Shown here one piece after another: positions 9,446 through 19,855 of a stretch of 64,000 nucleotides of DNA. The notes beneath the pieces are model-generated. The model worked only from the letters and a program-made list of their open reading frames with translations. It ran no database searches and was not told the origin of the DNA. A program made the translations under genes and the position numbers. Origin of the DNA: Rhizophagus irregularis (lineage: Eukaryota > Glomeromycota > Glomeromycetes > Glomerales > Glomeraceae). The stretch is taken from the NCBI RefSeq assembly GCF_026210795.1, contig NC_089429.1, forward strand, positions 3,534,001 to 3,598,000, written 5' to 3'. The number at the start of each line of letters is the position of its first letter. Position 1 is the stretch's first letter.

Positions 9446-12400
9446 TTCGTGATTTGCCGATTACGGGATGTTGATCATATATGCATGTAATAATCAAGGC
9501 GGGGATAATCAATATATTTGAACGAGTATACTTGTAACAATCTGACAACGCGTTATTAAATATTATAACAAACTGTTTAAACATGTCAAAACGGTGGAAA
9601 CCTTCAGTAACATTGATTGCTACTGGTATAATTATTCCCGACTTACACTTTGGGCCTTTTTTAAGAAACTGGTGGCATGTTAGATCGTTACAGGAGAACG
9701 GAATGAAAGTAGAACAATACTATCCTTTTCGAATTGGTATGAAAACACAGGTTGAGCTGAAAAACAGACCTTTTATTATTCGAATAGTTCAAGGAAATAA
9801 ACATAACAATTTGTTACCGGGATTTTTTTGTGAATCTTTATCTGAATCTAATGAAGAAGTTGAAAATGACCCTACTAGTGCTATTTCAAACCTCTATAAA
9901 AAAATATTTCAAACTGAAACGCGCTTTTCTGGAACATTGGTAATGGGTATGGATGACAATGACATTCTAAGTGAAATTGTATCGGACTTGTCCTTTCTAC
10001 CTTTTTCAATAAATATGCAAAAGATCAATATAACAATACATTCAATTAGCGCGTCAACAAACAAAGGAGTTGGAAGTGGATTCGCATCATCCTTTATCTA
10101 TACCAGGTCTAAAGAACGTGCATTATTTTTCCAAACTGTCAATGAGAATGAAAGTTCCATTTATATTTACAAAGAAAACCAACTATCTGAAGAATTTCAT
10201 GGATCAGATCCTAATAGTGTGTGGAAAAAAATGGGCATGTTAAAAGAATGGTTAGGCGAGACTTTATTTGGCTTAGATAATTCTAACGTAAAAAAAAAAC
10301 TAGAACAATTGAAAAAATTTGTATGTTTTTATAATGAATGGCACGATTATTCAAAAATGGAGCAAATATTCAGATATCATTTACAAAAAAGAACATGTAG
10401 TCAAGTTGATTGGTATTTATTATTTCGGGAATGGAAAGAAAATAATTGTCCAATAATTGAATTACATAGTCAATTAGCTTCGTTATATCCAAATGGTTAT
10501 ATTTTCTCAGAAAGAGAAATGAGAGCATGGCGGGCGATGTTACGTGCTACAGGATGTATCAATATAATACCATTTGATAAAGAAGAATCAGAGGTAAGCT
10601 TTTAAACAAATTTATTACTTTCAATAGCAAAAATCTCACATTAATATTTCACGAATCTGGTGGTGATGGTAATAACTAATGATGGTGGTATATCGTGATA
10701 TAAATTCTGTGATGAACAGCACATGTTAAATTTTGTTCTATTATAAATAAAAAATAATGTTCAACTAATAAATTTTCTTACCAATTATTATAGTATGAAT
10801 TTTGGACGCGATCATCTCGATCCTGAATCAGATAAAGCAATGATAAATATGCTTTATCAAAATGGTTTTTTACGAACAATACCAAGTAATATGTTCAATG
10901 CTACAGAAGTATTCTGGAAAAGTTTTGAGCATAGTTTGAGTTTAAATAAACGTGGCGCTAATGGAAAACAAAGAATACTTTCAATAATTGCAGATAAGTT
11001 TCCTTATAAGGAATTACAAACTAGACTTCATGTAATTATTTTATAATTACCTTTGAATAAATTTTTCGCTAGTTAATTCATTATCTTTTGTAGGTTTCTT
11101 CACATACAATTCACAATGCAAAAATACATGGACGTATATTTGGCAATGGATGTCCAGCTGCACCTAAGCCACCAATGCGAAAAAAAATTATGCCTCAAGA
11201 GCATGAAGATCAATTCGAATGGTTCATGAGCAGTAAAGAAAATGTGAATTTAAGTTCTTACAAGGTCGATGCCAAAACAGGGTTGCCATTAAAATACCTT
11301 AGTGATCAGAAAGAAGCTCTTTGGGAAAAATTTCACAAATTGTACCCTGAAGGAATGAAGAGATCAGCATTTTTGGAAAGATTGAGAAATGGACCATTTG
11401 TATATCAAGAGGATTTGGGCGGACTTTGTAGTACTTGTAGTACATATGGATATGATGTATTTAAGGATTTGGCAAATCTAATTATACAAAATATTGAAAA
11501 TCAAGAACTACAGGTATTATTCCGTCCAATTTTTGTTTCTATAATTATAAATATTCAAAACTAATAACAAAATTGTAAATTAGACGCGTTTACTTAAAAG
11601 TATTGAAAATTCTAAACGATTTCTCAAACGTGATTATCCAAAACACTTACATGTGACATGTGATGGAAAAGTATCGCATGACCCTTGTATTAATCATTGC
11701 CTACCATTTGCATTTGGTAATTGTAATGAGGATCATATATCGAGTGTGTTGAATGTAACGAAATCTTCAATTTATTTGAGGAATTGCGATTATTACTTGG
11801 AGATGAACAACAAGAAACATTGAGAGAATTTCAGGAAATGCTAGAATACTACCTTGCGCACCTAACAAGAAAAGGGTATTTGAACAGTCAATTCAATGCA
11901 AATCTTTTGCAACTTAATAACGATGGTATTCTTATTGTGGTGGACTATAAGATGCGAATACTACCAAAACGAATTCGAGAAACAAAACAAGACTTCTATG
12001 CAAAACGTGGATGGGCACTGCATACTGTTTTGGTATATTCTAAAAATCAAGAAAGCAACGAATTAGAAATTCAAGCATTTGACCATTGGTCAAATGATAA
12101 TAGACAGGACGCATGGTTTACTGCTTCATTCTTTGATGCAGTATTTACCTTACTCGATCCAAAGCCAAAATGGGTTATCGTAATGAGTGATAATGGCCCA
12201 CACTACCATTGTTCAGAAACAATGGCATTGGTTTCAAAATGGGCAGAATGGTATAATATTGAATGTAAAAAGTGGTGTTTTTTAGAGGCAGGCGAAGCTA
12301 AAACCTCAATTGATAGTCACCATGCACAAGTAATAATCATATTTACTTTGCTTTTTTTGACAAATATATTCATTCGAGCAATTCTCATCTCTTTTAATTC

Positions 12401-13980
12401 AATCAATCTAAGATCTCACATGCTATTAAGAGATATGTTCGATTAGGGTTTGATTTAACTACTGGTGAAGATATTGAAAAGGCATTAGATGGTTTAAGTG
12501 GTACAGCAATAGCTTATTTGAAACCTAATCGTGATCAAAGGAGTCAAAGTAATGTTAAAACTATACCAGGAATTTCTAATTGGTTTGAATGGTCTTGGCC
12601 AACGGAGGGTCCCTTAGCTGGATATATTTGTGCACGCGACCTTCCCAATTTTGGAGAAATGATGACTTTTTCTGTGAGTAAATTTACTAAAACAGAACTT
12701 GTACAGCCTGAACCAATGGTGGGTGAACATTCCAAGGCTTCTTTAAAATGGACAATGCCAATATATCGAGCTTCAGGCAAGCTTATTTTTTCAATGGCAT
12801 TAATGGCGTTTCAATTTAATAGATCACACTTATTGTATGATTCATTTGAACAATTTTCATTTGGTAGTGACAAATACTAATCATTGGGATTTAAGAAGAT
12901 GGACAGTTGATAAATTAAAAGATGAATTGAACAGAAGAAATATTCATTTTAATATTGGTATGGGACGAGGTGAATTAGTGAATTTGTTGAAGCAAGAAAT
13001 AGGAGAAGAATCACAAATTGGTGAAGAATCAAGAGAAGATTTCTCAAAAACAGATATAGATGAGTGAGTAAAAATTGGTTTTATTATGTAAAATAATTGA
13101 TCAAATGCTCAAAAACTTTCAAAATATAATAGGAATCAAATATTTCACCTACAACTTGGATGGGCACTTAAATGCAATCAGAAATATGGTAAAAAAGGCA
13201 GTGGAAAAAGACTAGTAAAAGAAGTAGTAACGGCGTTAACTCACTTTTTTATGGTTGGACAACGTGATCCTAGTGACCGATACACTGCAAAGGATATGCT
13301 GGATGGGTTGAAAGAAATGGCAGAGAATGGTGAAATTACAACTGAAGTAATACCTTCTCTAAAAACGATAGAAAATTGGATTACTAGATATTCAAGTTTA
13401 TCGAAAAAAGAACATGCAGAACGTTTTTAGAAGAATAAATGCATTGATAAATAAATTGCGAATAAAAGATTGTAATAAATTTTACATTTTAAAATTGGTT
13501 ATCCCAGACAACCAATAGTTTTGCTACAATGAAAAATACCTTTTTTGATAATATGAAATTTGCGTTTGACTTTCAGAAATTTCAATAAAAATTCGCCAAA
13601 AATAAACAAAATATGACTTTTTTATCTTTTTCTTTATTATTAGAACAAGTTTATTAAAATATAACCCCAAAATTTGAACAAATATTAGAATTGTAAAGAT
13701 CGAAATTATGAAAGAGCCTATATATTAGAGGCAACAATCTGACATTGTCCACTAATAAACTTTTTGAAATTAAAAAACAAAATTATCGAAAAGTCATTTT
13801 GATTGAAACAAACGTGGTTATGGTGACGTATTTACAAAAAGGAAGTGGCTGAAAATTGCATATAAATTTGTGTTACTTATTGGCTAATTTCCGTAATTTT
13901 CCAGAATTAATTAGTGATCAGCAAAATTTTTGCCCCACGTTACACTGAGAATTTTATGTTACTGATCGGCGAATCACGAA
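9446..13980 (+). mobile_element. TTAA-flanked DNA transposon with DDE-like/SAP transposase (Sola-like or unnamed)
   Basis: The left end TTCGTGATTTGCCGAT (9446-9461) is matched by the right end, which read inward is TTCGTGATTCGCCGAT (13965-13980): 16-bp inverted repeats with one mismatch. Both ends are bordered by TTAA (9442-9445 and 13981-13984), and the match stops right after TTAA, as expected for a 4-bp target duplication. The span is 4.5 kb and holds one multi-exon gene with transposase features. TTAA duplications are known from piggyBac, Kolobok and the Sola3 group. The encoded motifs do not resemble piggyBac or Kolobok as I know them, and a Sola-type relation is my best guess. Confidence 0.65.
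9583..13430 (+). pseudogene. Multi-exon transposase-like gene, DDE-like core plus SAP-like and HTH-like C-terminus
   Basis: Exons read as 9583-10593, 10794-11031, 11094-11513, 11584-12329, 12413 to about 12790, a SAP exon ending 13063, and 13133-13430. Most junctions are GT-AG and keep frame. Order of parts: a novel N-terminal half; Cys pairs (LCSTCSTYG, FGNCNED, ECVECNEIF) suggesting zinc binding; then LIVVDYKMRILPKRIRETK, YAKRGWALHTVLVYSK, DHWSNDNRQDAWF, VIVMSDNGPHYH and LEAGEAKTSIDSHHAQ, which supply D, D and E/D candidates of a DDE-type fold; a SAP-like helix pair (WTVDKLKDELNRRNI..RGELVNLLKQE); and a basic tail with SDRYTAKDMLDGLKEMAENG. Breaks: one extra T in exon 2 (TTTT at about 10799-10802; the other frame reads YEFGRDHLDPES), one frame change near 11735, and an unresolved frame change between about 12790 and 12860. 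Otherwise well kept. Confidence 0.65.
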
Positions 13981-14056
13981 TTAATATACTAAAAAATCAG
14001 TTTTATTGAAATACCGATATTGCTAAAATTGTTATTTATATAATTTGACTACTCCA

Positions 14057-16150
14057 CTATTCGCTGCTGATACTATCATATTCAGAGGAAACAATACTAA
14101 CACCTCTTTTATTTTTATTCTGATCCTCTTCTTCGTCTTTCTGATTTTCATCAACTTCTTCTTGATTTTCTTTAACTTCTTCTTGATTTTCGTCAACAAC
14201 TTCTTGATTTTCATCTTCTCTGGCCTGATCATCTTCTTCTAGTAGATCCTAGTTTTCGTCAGCTTCTTCTGGAAGAGAGCATTTATTTTTACTATATTTC
14301 TCGATAAGCTGTTTTAGGGATCCATTGTAGCTGTCTTTAATCCATCATAGGGTGTTAATTGACGCATCAATTTCATTAGTTGCGTAATTACCATACTTCT
14401 GATTTCTTACACGTCGAGACTTTAATGAAGCTGCACTATCGACATAATTTCAAAGAAATGTACGTAGCTATACAAATAAAAATAGTATTAAATTAAGATA
14501 CACCGATTGGTAAAAATTACTCGAATACTTATGGAAGATGATCTCCATTTGAGATCCCGGATGACGATCTTATGTTTGTTTGAGTTGTCTTTATCGGTCT
14601 CCGATTTCTCTGAACTGTAGTATCGATTTTCGGTCTGAACAGGTCAGAGCTCGTCATTGTAGAATTTATCTACCAATCGGTCCTTTAACGTGGTTAGTTT
14701 GTCAATGATTTTTGATCTTCTTTCAAGTTTCTAAATAAATAATAGGAAATATTTATTAATAAAAAAAGGTAATATCAAATAAAATAATTTAATATTTACA
14801 TCACTTTATCGGGAATTTGCGTGCTACCTTCTTTTATCATTTTCTACCCAATTTGCATCTCGTCTTGCATTAAGAAGTTCCTCTCGTTAGTGCCGATAAC
14901 GTTCATAAATAACATGTTTAATGATGCTATCGGTCACCGAGAAGAACTTCTTATTAATTGATTTTTGAACAACCGGGATGATATTATTCACTTTTTTTTG
15001 TTGACTTTCAAAGGTTTTTTTTATATTTAGACTTTTATCGTCTGGAAGTCAGTCCATTATTCTGACTATTTCACCCTAATCGTGAGATTATCATAATTGA
15101 TTAGCAACAATTTGGATAATTAAAATGAATTAAAATAAAATACAGTTCATAATTGATTAGCAGCAATTCAGATAATTAAAACAAATTAAAATAAAATACG
15201 GTACTTTTAAAGTATTCCTCTAATCCCTATTCATTTTTTCGTAATGAAGAAATGATAATGAATTTGAGGATGGCGCTGAATTTGAGGATGGTGCCAATTT
15301 TGAGGATGGTGAGGATGAAGTTGATGAAGATGAAGAGAAAAAGGATGGGAATAGGGATGGAGATAGTCTGCTTTGCACACTTTTTGACAATTCTGGTATA
15401 CCGTATTTTTGCACATATTTAGGCTTATTCAATGACCTGGTCACGTACTGGTTCTTTCGGCTTTTTGAACCTTGAATTTCCAGATCCACGTTAGACCAGT
15501 CAATAATATTTTCTTTTGGATCAGTTATCTTCTGCTTTTCTTTCGTAACAGACTTAAGCAGGCGAGTTAACTCCTCAATCTGCATTTGTAAAGCTATAAA
15601 AGGAAATCAGGTTAAAACTAAATTGATTTGTGATAGTTTTTCATATAATTACATACTGGATTTATTGGAATCATTATTTCTCTCATTTTGTTGAGTCGAT
15701 TGGTCATTATTTCTCTTATTCTGTTGAATCGTATCATCATTTCCTTCATCGTTTTCGTTAACTAAATTAATAAAAATAGGCTTTTTGCCTTTCATTATTA
15801 TTTCACATCCTTTAGATTCGTGATATATTGAATTCAATCACACATGATTAACGTAAATTTTCAAAATATACCACTGTTTCTCTTGTCCTCAACAATGTCA
15901 ATTAAAGCGGGCTTTTGTTTTTTCGTAGATTCTAATCGTCATCTTATTGTACATCTTAACTCAGGATCACTTTCATTAGATATCAATTGTGAAAAATAAG
16001 TAATATATTGAGAAATTAAAGAATTTGATAAAAATCAACCAAATTAAATTACCCTTGTTTGATACTACTTTGCTTATCAGATTTTCTATCTGAATCACTA
16101 TCCGAATGGTGACGTTTTTTAGATTTTTTTGACTTTTTGACTTTTTTATT
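14057..16150 (-). pseudogene. Plavaka companion gene, decayed copy B
   Basis: Read on the minus strand: a basic/Ser-Asp start (KKSKKRHHSDSDSDRKS, about 16140-16056), an exon with NESDPELR and PALIDIVEDK, an exon ending near 15653 (Asn/Gln-rich), a coiled-coil exon from about 15590 (LQMQIEELTRLLKSV), then KKVNNIIPVVQKSINKKFF, IIKHVIYERYRHQREELLNA, LERRSKIIDKLTTLKDRLVD, KIVIRDLKWRSSS and an acidic tail of ENQEEV repeats ending at 14057. The order of parts (basic N-terminus, coiled coil, a KK..N..P..INK helix region, RR...DKL, KWRSSS, WW/WI, acidic tail) matches the two genes at 52.3 and 59.9 kb. Several in-frame stops are present. It sits head-to-head with the Plavaka N-terminal fragment at 16642. 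Confidence 0.5.
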
Positions 16151-16641
16151 TATATTAGTTATATTTGAATGTATTTACAATTTTGAGTAAATTTTTATAT
16201 ATAAAATAATATAGGATTTTTTTACAAAAATCGGTAACGAGTGAGAAAAAAAAAAGTCTGTCTAAAAATTAGACTTATATATATATATTTATTTAATAGT
16301 TTAAAAATAAACTTTTACGAACCATTAATATTTATGATTAAACTTTAAATAAATCAATTTCATCAATTTTCAATAGTATAATATAAAAATAAATTGTATC
16401 AAATTTTCGTAAGATTAATAAATTATATACTATTGATATATTTAGAAATAAATTGTATCAATTTTCACAATCTCTTTATTAACCGATTAAAATAAATAGT
16501 TTAATTTATCTAATTATGATAATATTCGCACAATTCAATTCTGATGTATACAATAATTAATCGCAAAGCCAATTGATCAAAATTTTGTGCGAACTAACTG
16601 ATTGATGTATTTTGAGGAAATTTTGATTACAAATTGATAGA

Positions 16642-17550
16642 ATGAAGATGACAAAATCAAAGAAAAATCGCATTAATAAAGATCGTACGAAAGTTACTGA
16701 TAGTGCACCTAAAACTAGAAAATTTGTCAAATGCAATTGTTTGTTGCATTGTGATAGTGGTAAGTTAGTGGATTCTAAAACATTCAGAAGACATCAAGAA
16801 AAAGTTAATCGACTTCAAACAATTGCTTCTGGATCTCAGAGTTCTTCTCAACTAAAAGGTACCAGGAACAAATTGTATAGTGTAGAATCATCTCCAGATG
16901 AAAAAGGAAAAAAAAGAATTAGAGTGGTAGAGAATACATCAGATGATGATGATGGCGATGATGATGATGATGGTGATGATGGTGATGAATCTTCTGATAA
17001 AAGAGGAAAAAAAAGAATTAGAGCAATAGAATATTCATCAGATGATAATGATGAATCACTTCTAAGCAATAATGAACCAATGCCAGAGAGACCAGAAAAA
17101 TGAAAGCGTACCAATAAGATTGATGATATGATTCCTGATGATGACAATAGTGATGGTTCTTTGACCGACAGGTCTCTAACAGAAAGTGACGCTAACGAAT
17201 CCTTGACAGAAGATGATGATGAGGCTTCTGAGGTATCTGAAGATGATGACCGTAGTTTAAGTGAAGATGAAGTTCTGATCAAACAATTTACAGCTCCTGA
17301 TTTTGATGACTATGATTATGAATCAGATCTTAGAAATCTTGACATAAACATTAACTTCAACGATTCGTGGATACTTTTGTGGATATTCAAATATCAGGCG
17401 AGATTTCGTCTTCCTGATGTCGCCATCGATAAACTTATTAAATTTTTTAAGATAGTTTTATCGGATGCTGATAAACGACGATTTGAAAAATTCCTTACAT
17501 TATTTTATTTGGCGAAAAAACTTTTAAAGATCGTTAGTAATGATCTATGA
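16642..17550 (+). pseudogene. Plavaka-like transposase, N-terminal fragment
   Basis: The start MKMTKSKKNRINKD is followed by a Cys pair in FVKCNCLLHCDSGKLVD, which aligns with VYCFCKECNGKLVD of the full copy at 57.8 kb. Next come Asp/Ser/Glu-rich repeats, then DSWILLWIFKYQARFRLP and FYLAKKLLKI, aligning with YTWIILWILQYQQRYKLP and LYVAKKILGI. A TGA at 17101-17103 interrupts one continuous frame. The gene is cut off at about 17550, where unrelated sequence leading into an exon-intron array begins. The catalytic part is missing. Confidence 0.7.
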
Positions 17551-17574
17551 TTATACAATATGCATGTTGGTCGA

Positions 17575-18410
17575 ATATCTACATCACGCGTTACACATAT
17601 CAAAAGTTTAAAAAAGAATCTTATGCATTCTTTTTTAAACTTTTATTCCTCTTTTTCCTCGTCCTTTGGCTCTATAGGTGCAGGAAAAAAAATTTTTTTT
17701 TTTATTATTTATTTTTTAAATTTTAGTGGCTTCGTCTTTTCCTTCTCAGAATGCCAGTCAAAACTACACACCAGACTTTGGATAATAAGATAAATGGGAG
17801 GGGGAAGTCAGTTTTTTTATTTTAGAAACATTATAACGTTTCTTTTCTTAGTTTTTTTATTTATCATGAAGTCCATTTCGTCTGGAAATACTTGTAAGAA
17901 AAAGAAAGATTCGTAAGTCGAATCTTAGTTTTTTTTTAATATTATGGAACAGTTTGCTTACTTTGCTAACCGTTCTTATTTTTTTATAGATTTCGGGAAA
18001 ACGAAAAGGAAAGGGTAAAACGAAAGGGGATGGATTTCTGAAGGATATACTTTTAGAATTTGTAAGTATTAATCTTAAATTTTTTTTTTTATTATTATGG
18101 AACGGTTTACTAACCATTCCTTTCTTTTTTTATAGGTTTCAGTGTCTTGAAAGGGCTTCTGAAGAACGGAAAACCCAAAGATTCATGTACGAATCTTTGT
18201 TTTTTCTATTTTTTTAATATTATGAACGGTATTAACCGTTCTTTTTCTTTTTTTTATAGGTTCAGTGTCTCGGGAAGGCTTTCAAAGAATGGAAAAACCC
18301 AAAAATTCACATATGAATCTTATTTGTTTTACTTTTTTTTAATATTATGAATGGTTATTAATAACCGTTCTTTTCTTCTTTTTTTAGGATTGGGTGGACT
18401 TCCGCAAGTT
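17575..18410 (+). repeat. Tandem exon-intron array, copy 3 (same family as 8.3-9.1 kb)
   Basis: It opens with the same hairpin as copy 2 (AAAGTTTAAAAAAGAATC ... ATTCTTTTTTAAACTTT, 17603-17644). Clear acceptors end near 17726, 17989, 18135, 18259 and 18387, and donors GTAAG(T) follow exon-like blocks such as GGGCTTCTGAAGAACGGAAA. Introns contain palindromic AACGG(T)TTACTAACC-type branch-site cores. The first part (17690-17830) resembles copy 1 at 2.1 kb (ACCAGACTTTGGATAAT, GGGAGGGGGAAG, AACGTTTCTTT), which links all three plus-strand arrays. Confidence 0.7.
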
Positions 18411-18615
18411 CTTCAGAATATTCTTGTTGTAGTTCTTCCAAACGTTTGTATATAGCAGGTTCAAAGTCGGTAGCAGTTTAAAAAATGCTAGTCACACTGG
18501 TAATCCTAACAATCCACAATGTTTGTTCTAGTAAGAAAGCGAAAGTCTCTTTGTCAAGTAACTTGAGGAAGTTTACCAGTTCTTCTAAAGTAAAGTTGTT
18601 AGCAATAGAAGCCAT
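18400..18615 (-). other. Possible minus-strand gene start fragment
   Basis: On the minus strand an ATG at 18615 opens MASIANNFTLEELVNFLKLL and runs to a stop after SIF near 18484. A second short stretch reads ATDFEPAIYKRLEELQQEYS. The start resembles small proteins I recall from Rhizophagus, but I cannot name a family. It may be a fragment only. Confidence 0.25.
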
Positions 18616-18639
18616 TTTTTATAATATAATTTTAAAAAA

Positions 18640-19071
18640 TATCATTGCTGAAATTTCGTTAACAAATGGCCATGCAATCAGTGGAAAGAGTTCATCACTC
18701 ATTATAATGAATTAAATGGAATATTTCAAGGTTTTATAGATGAAAAACAGCTAAATTTACTCCAACAACAGACTATTAATAAAGAAAATATTGGACATAA
18801 TTATCAAGGAGATAATGAATCTACTATTATTTGTTCCAATCCAGTTACTTCAAGGTGGTGTGGACGTCCTTCAAATTGATATCTGAGCGAAGGTGAAGCT
18901 GCAAGACAAAGTAAGAAGCAAAAAATGACTAATTTAGGATTAGAATGTATTGCAGAAAATATTGAAACTATTAGTGGAAACAATAAAAAACAAAGAAAAT
19001 GTAAAGGGTGTCAAGGTATAGGTCATGATTTGCGAAATTGTAAAAGTAAAGCTCTTGGTGAAAGAAATTAG
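18640..19071 (+). pseudogene. C-terminal fragment of a MULE-like transposase with zinc knuckle
   Basis: The reading contains a CSNPVTSRWCGRPSN block, the Asn-Pro ... Gly-Arg-Pro linker common at MULE/FAR1-type C-termini, a stop (TGA near 18880), YLSEGEAARQSKK, then a CCHC knuckle KCKGCQGIGHDLRNCKSK (C-x2-C-x4-H-x4-C) close to the stop at 19069-19071. The catalytic region is absent upstream, where the array ends. The MULE assignment rests on the linker-plus-knuckle layout only. Confidence 0.5.
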
Positions 19072-19855
19072 TTGTATTAAGTCTTAATAGAATTTTAATT
19101 ATAATTTACTGTATTTCGACTTTAATAATAAATTAATTGTATAACTGCGTTAAAATCATGTGATCTATTATATCAGTGAAATCACCTGCGGTAATTAGAA
19201 ATTTTTTTAATTAAATAAAACTATGAAATATATGTTATTTTTAACTAATTTATTTCTGTCATATTTCAATATTATACTTTTTGATATGACTAGATTAAAA
19301 TACAATAACTTTTAAATTTTAACCAAAAAATTCTTTTTACCTTGATTTTTCTGGATCAGTCCCCTTATTATTTAGTTTAAGGATTATTTTGTACAAATGT
19401 GGCATTACATTTGACCTAAAATTTTCTATTTTAAAGTTTGCATTGCTCGATTAATCTCTCTGTATCTATATACAACTCTTGAAAAAATATGGAAATAAGA
19501 GAAATAACAATGCGTTAATGTTTTTTTGCGGGTCAAGAAAAGAACATTTTTATCACACATAATCATGCATATTTTGACCGGGTCAAGAAAGTAATGTCAA
19601 GAACGTAATTTTTGCACCTGAGATGGCGGCTAATAAATCAACTAAACAATCATAATTTTTCTATGGAATGCTACAAATTTTGAAAGATTTAACGTTATTG
19701 TCATCTTGGTCGGTTGTCTCATATTAAATCTATGTACGCATAACAATAATAATAAAAAACTATTGGATAAATACATTAGTTGTACCAACATATATTAAAA
19801 AGTATATAGAGCCATTGAATTTAATTAATACGCTCATTAATCATACTAACAAAAA
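19072..19855. other. Intergenic, downstream of APN2
   Basis: AT-rich, with a direct repeat of CGGGTCAAGAAA at about 19531 and 19580. No coding or RNA signal is seen. Confidence 0.5.

Noticed and set aside
9583-10605. Independent host gene for the first 340-codon frame
   Set aside because: The frame ends at a splice donor and its continuation keeps family-like coding through the downstream exons, all inside the TTAA-bounded element.
16848-17282. Ser/Leu-rich minus-strand frame opposite the Plavaka N-terminal fragment
   Set aside because: It mirrors the Asp/Glu-rich codons of the plus-strand gene, which has recognised homology.
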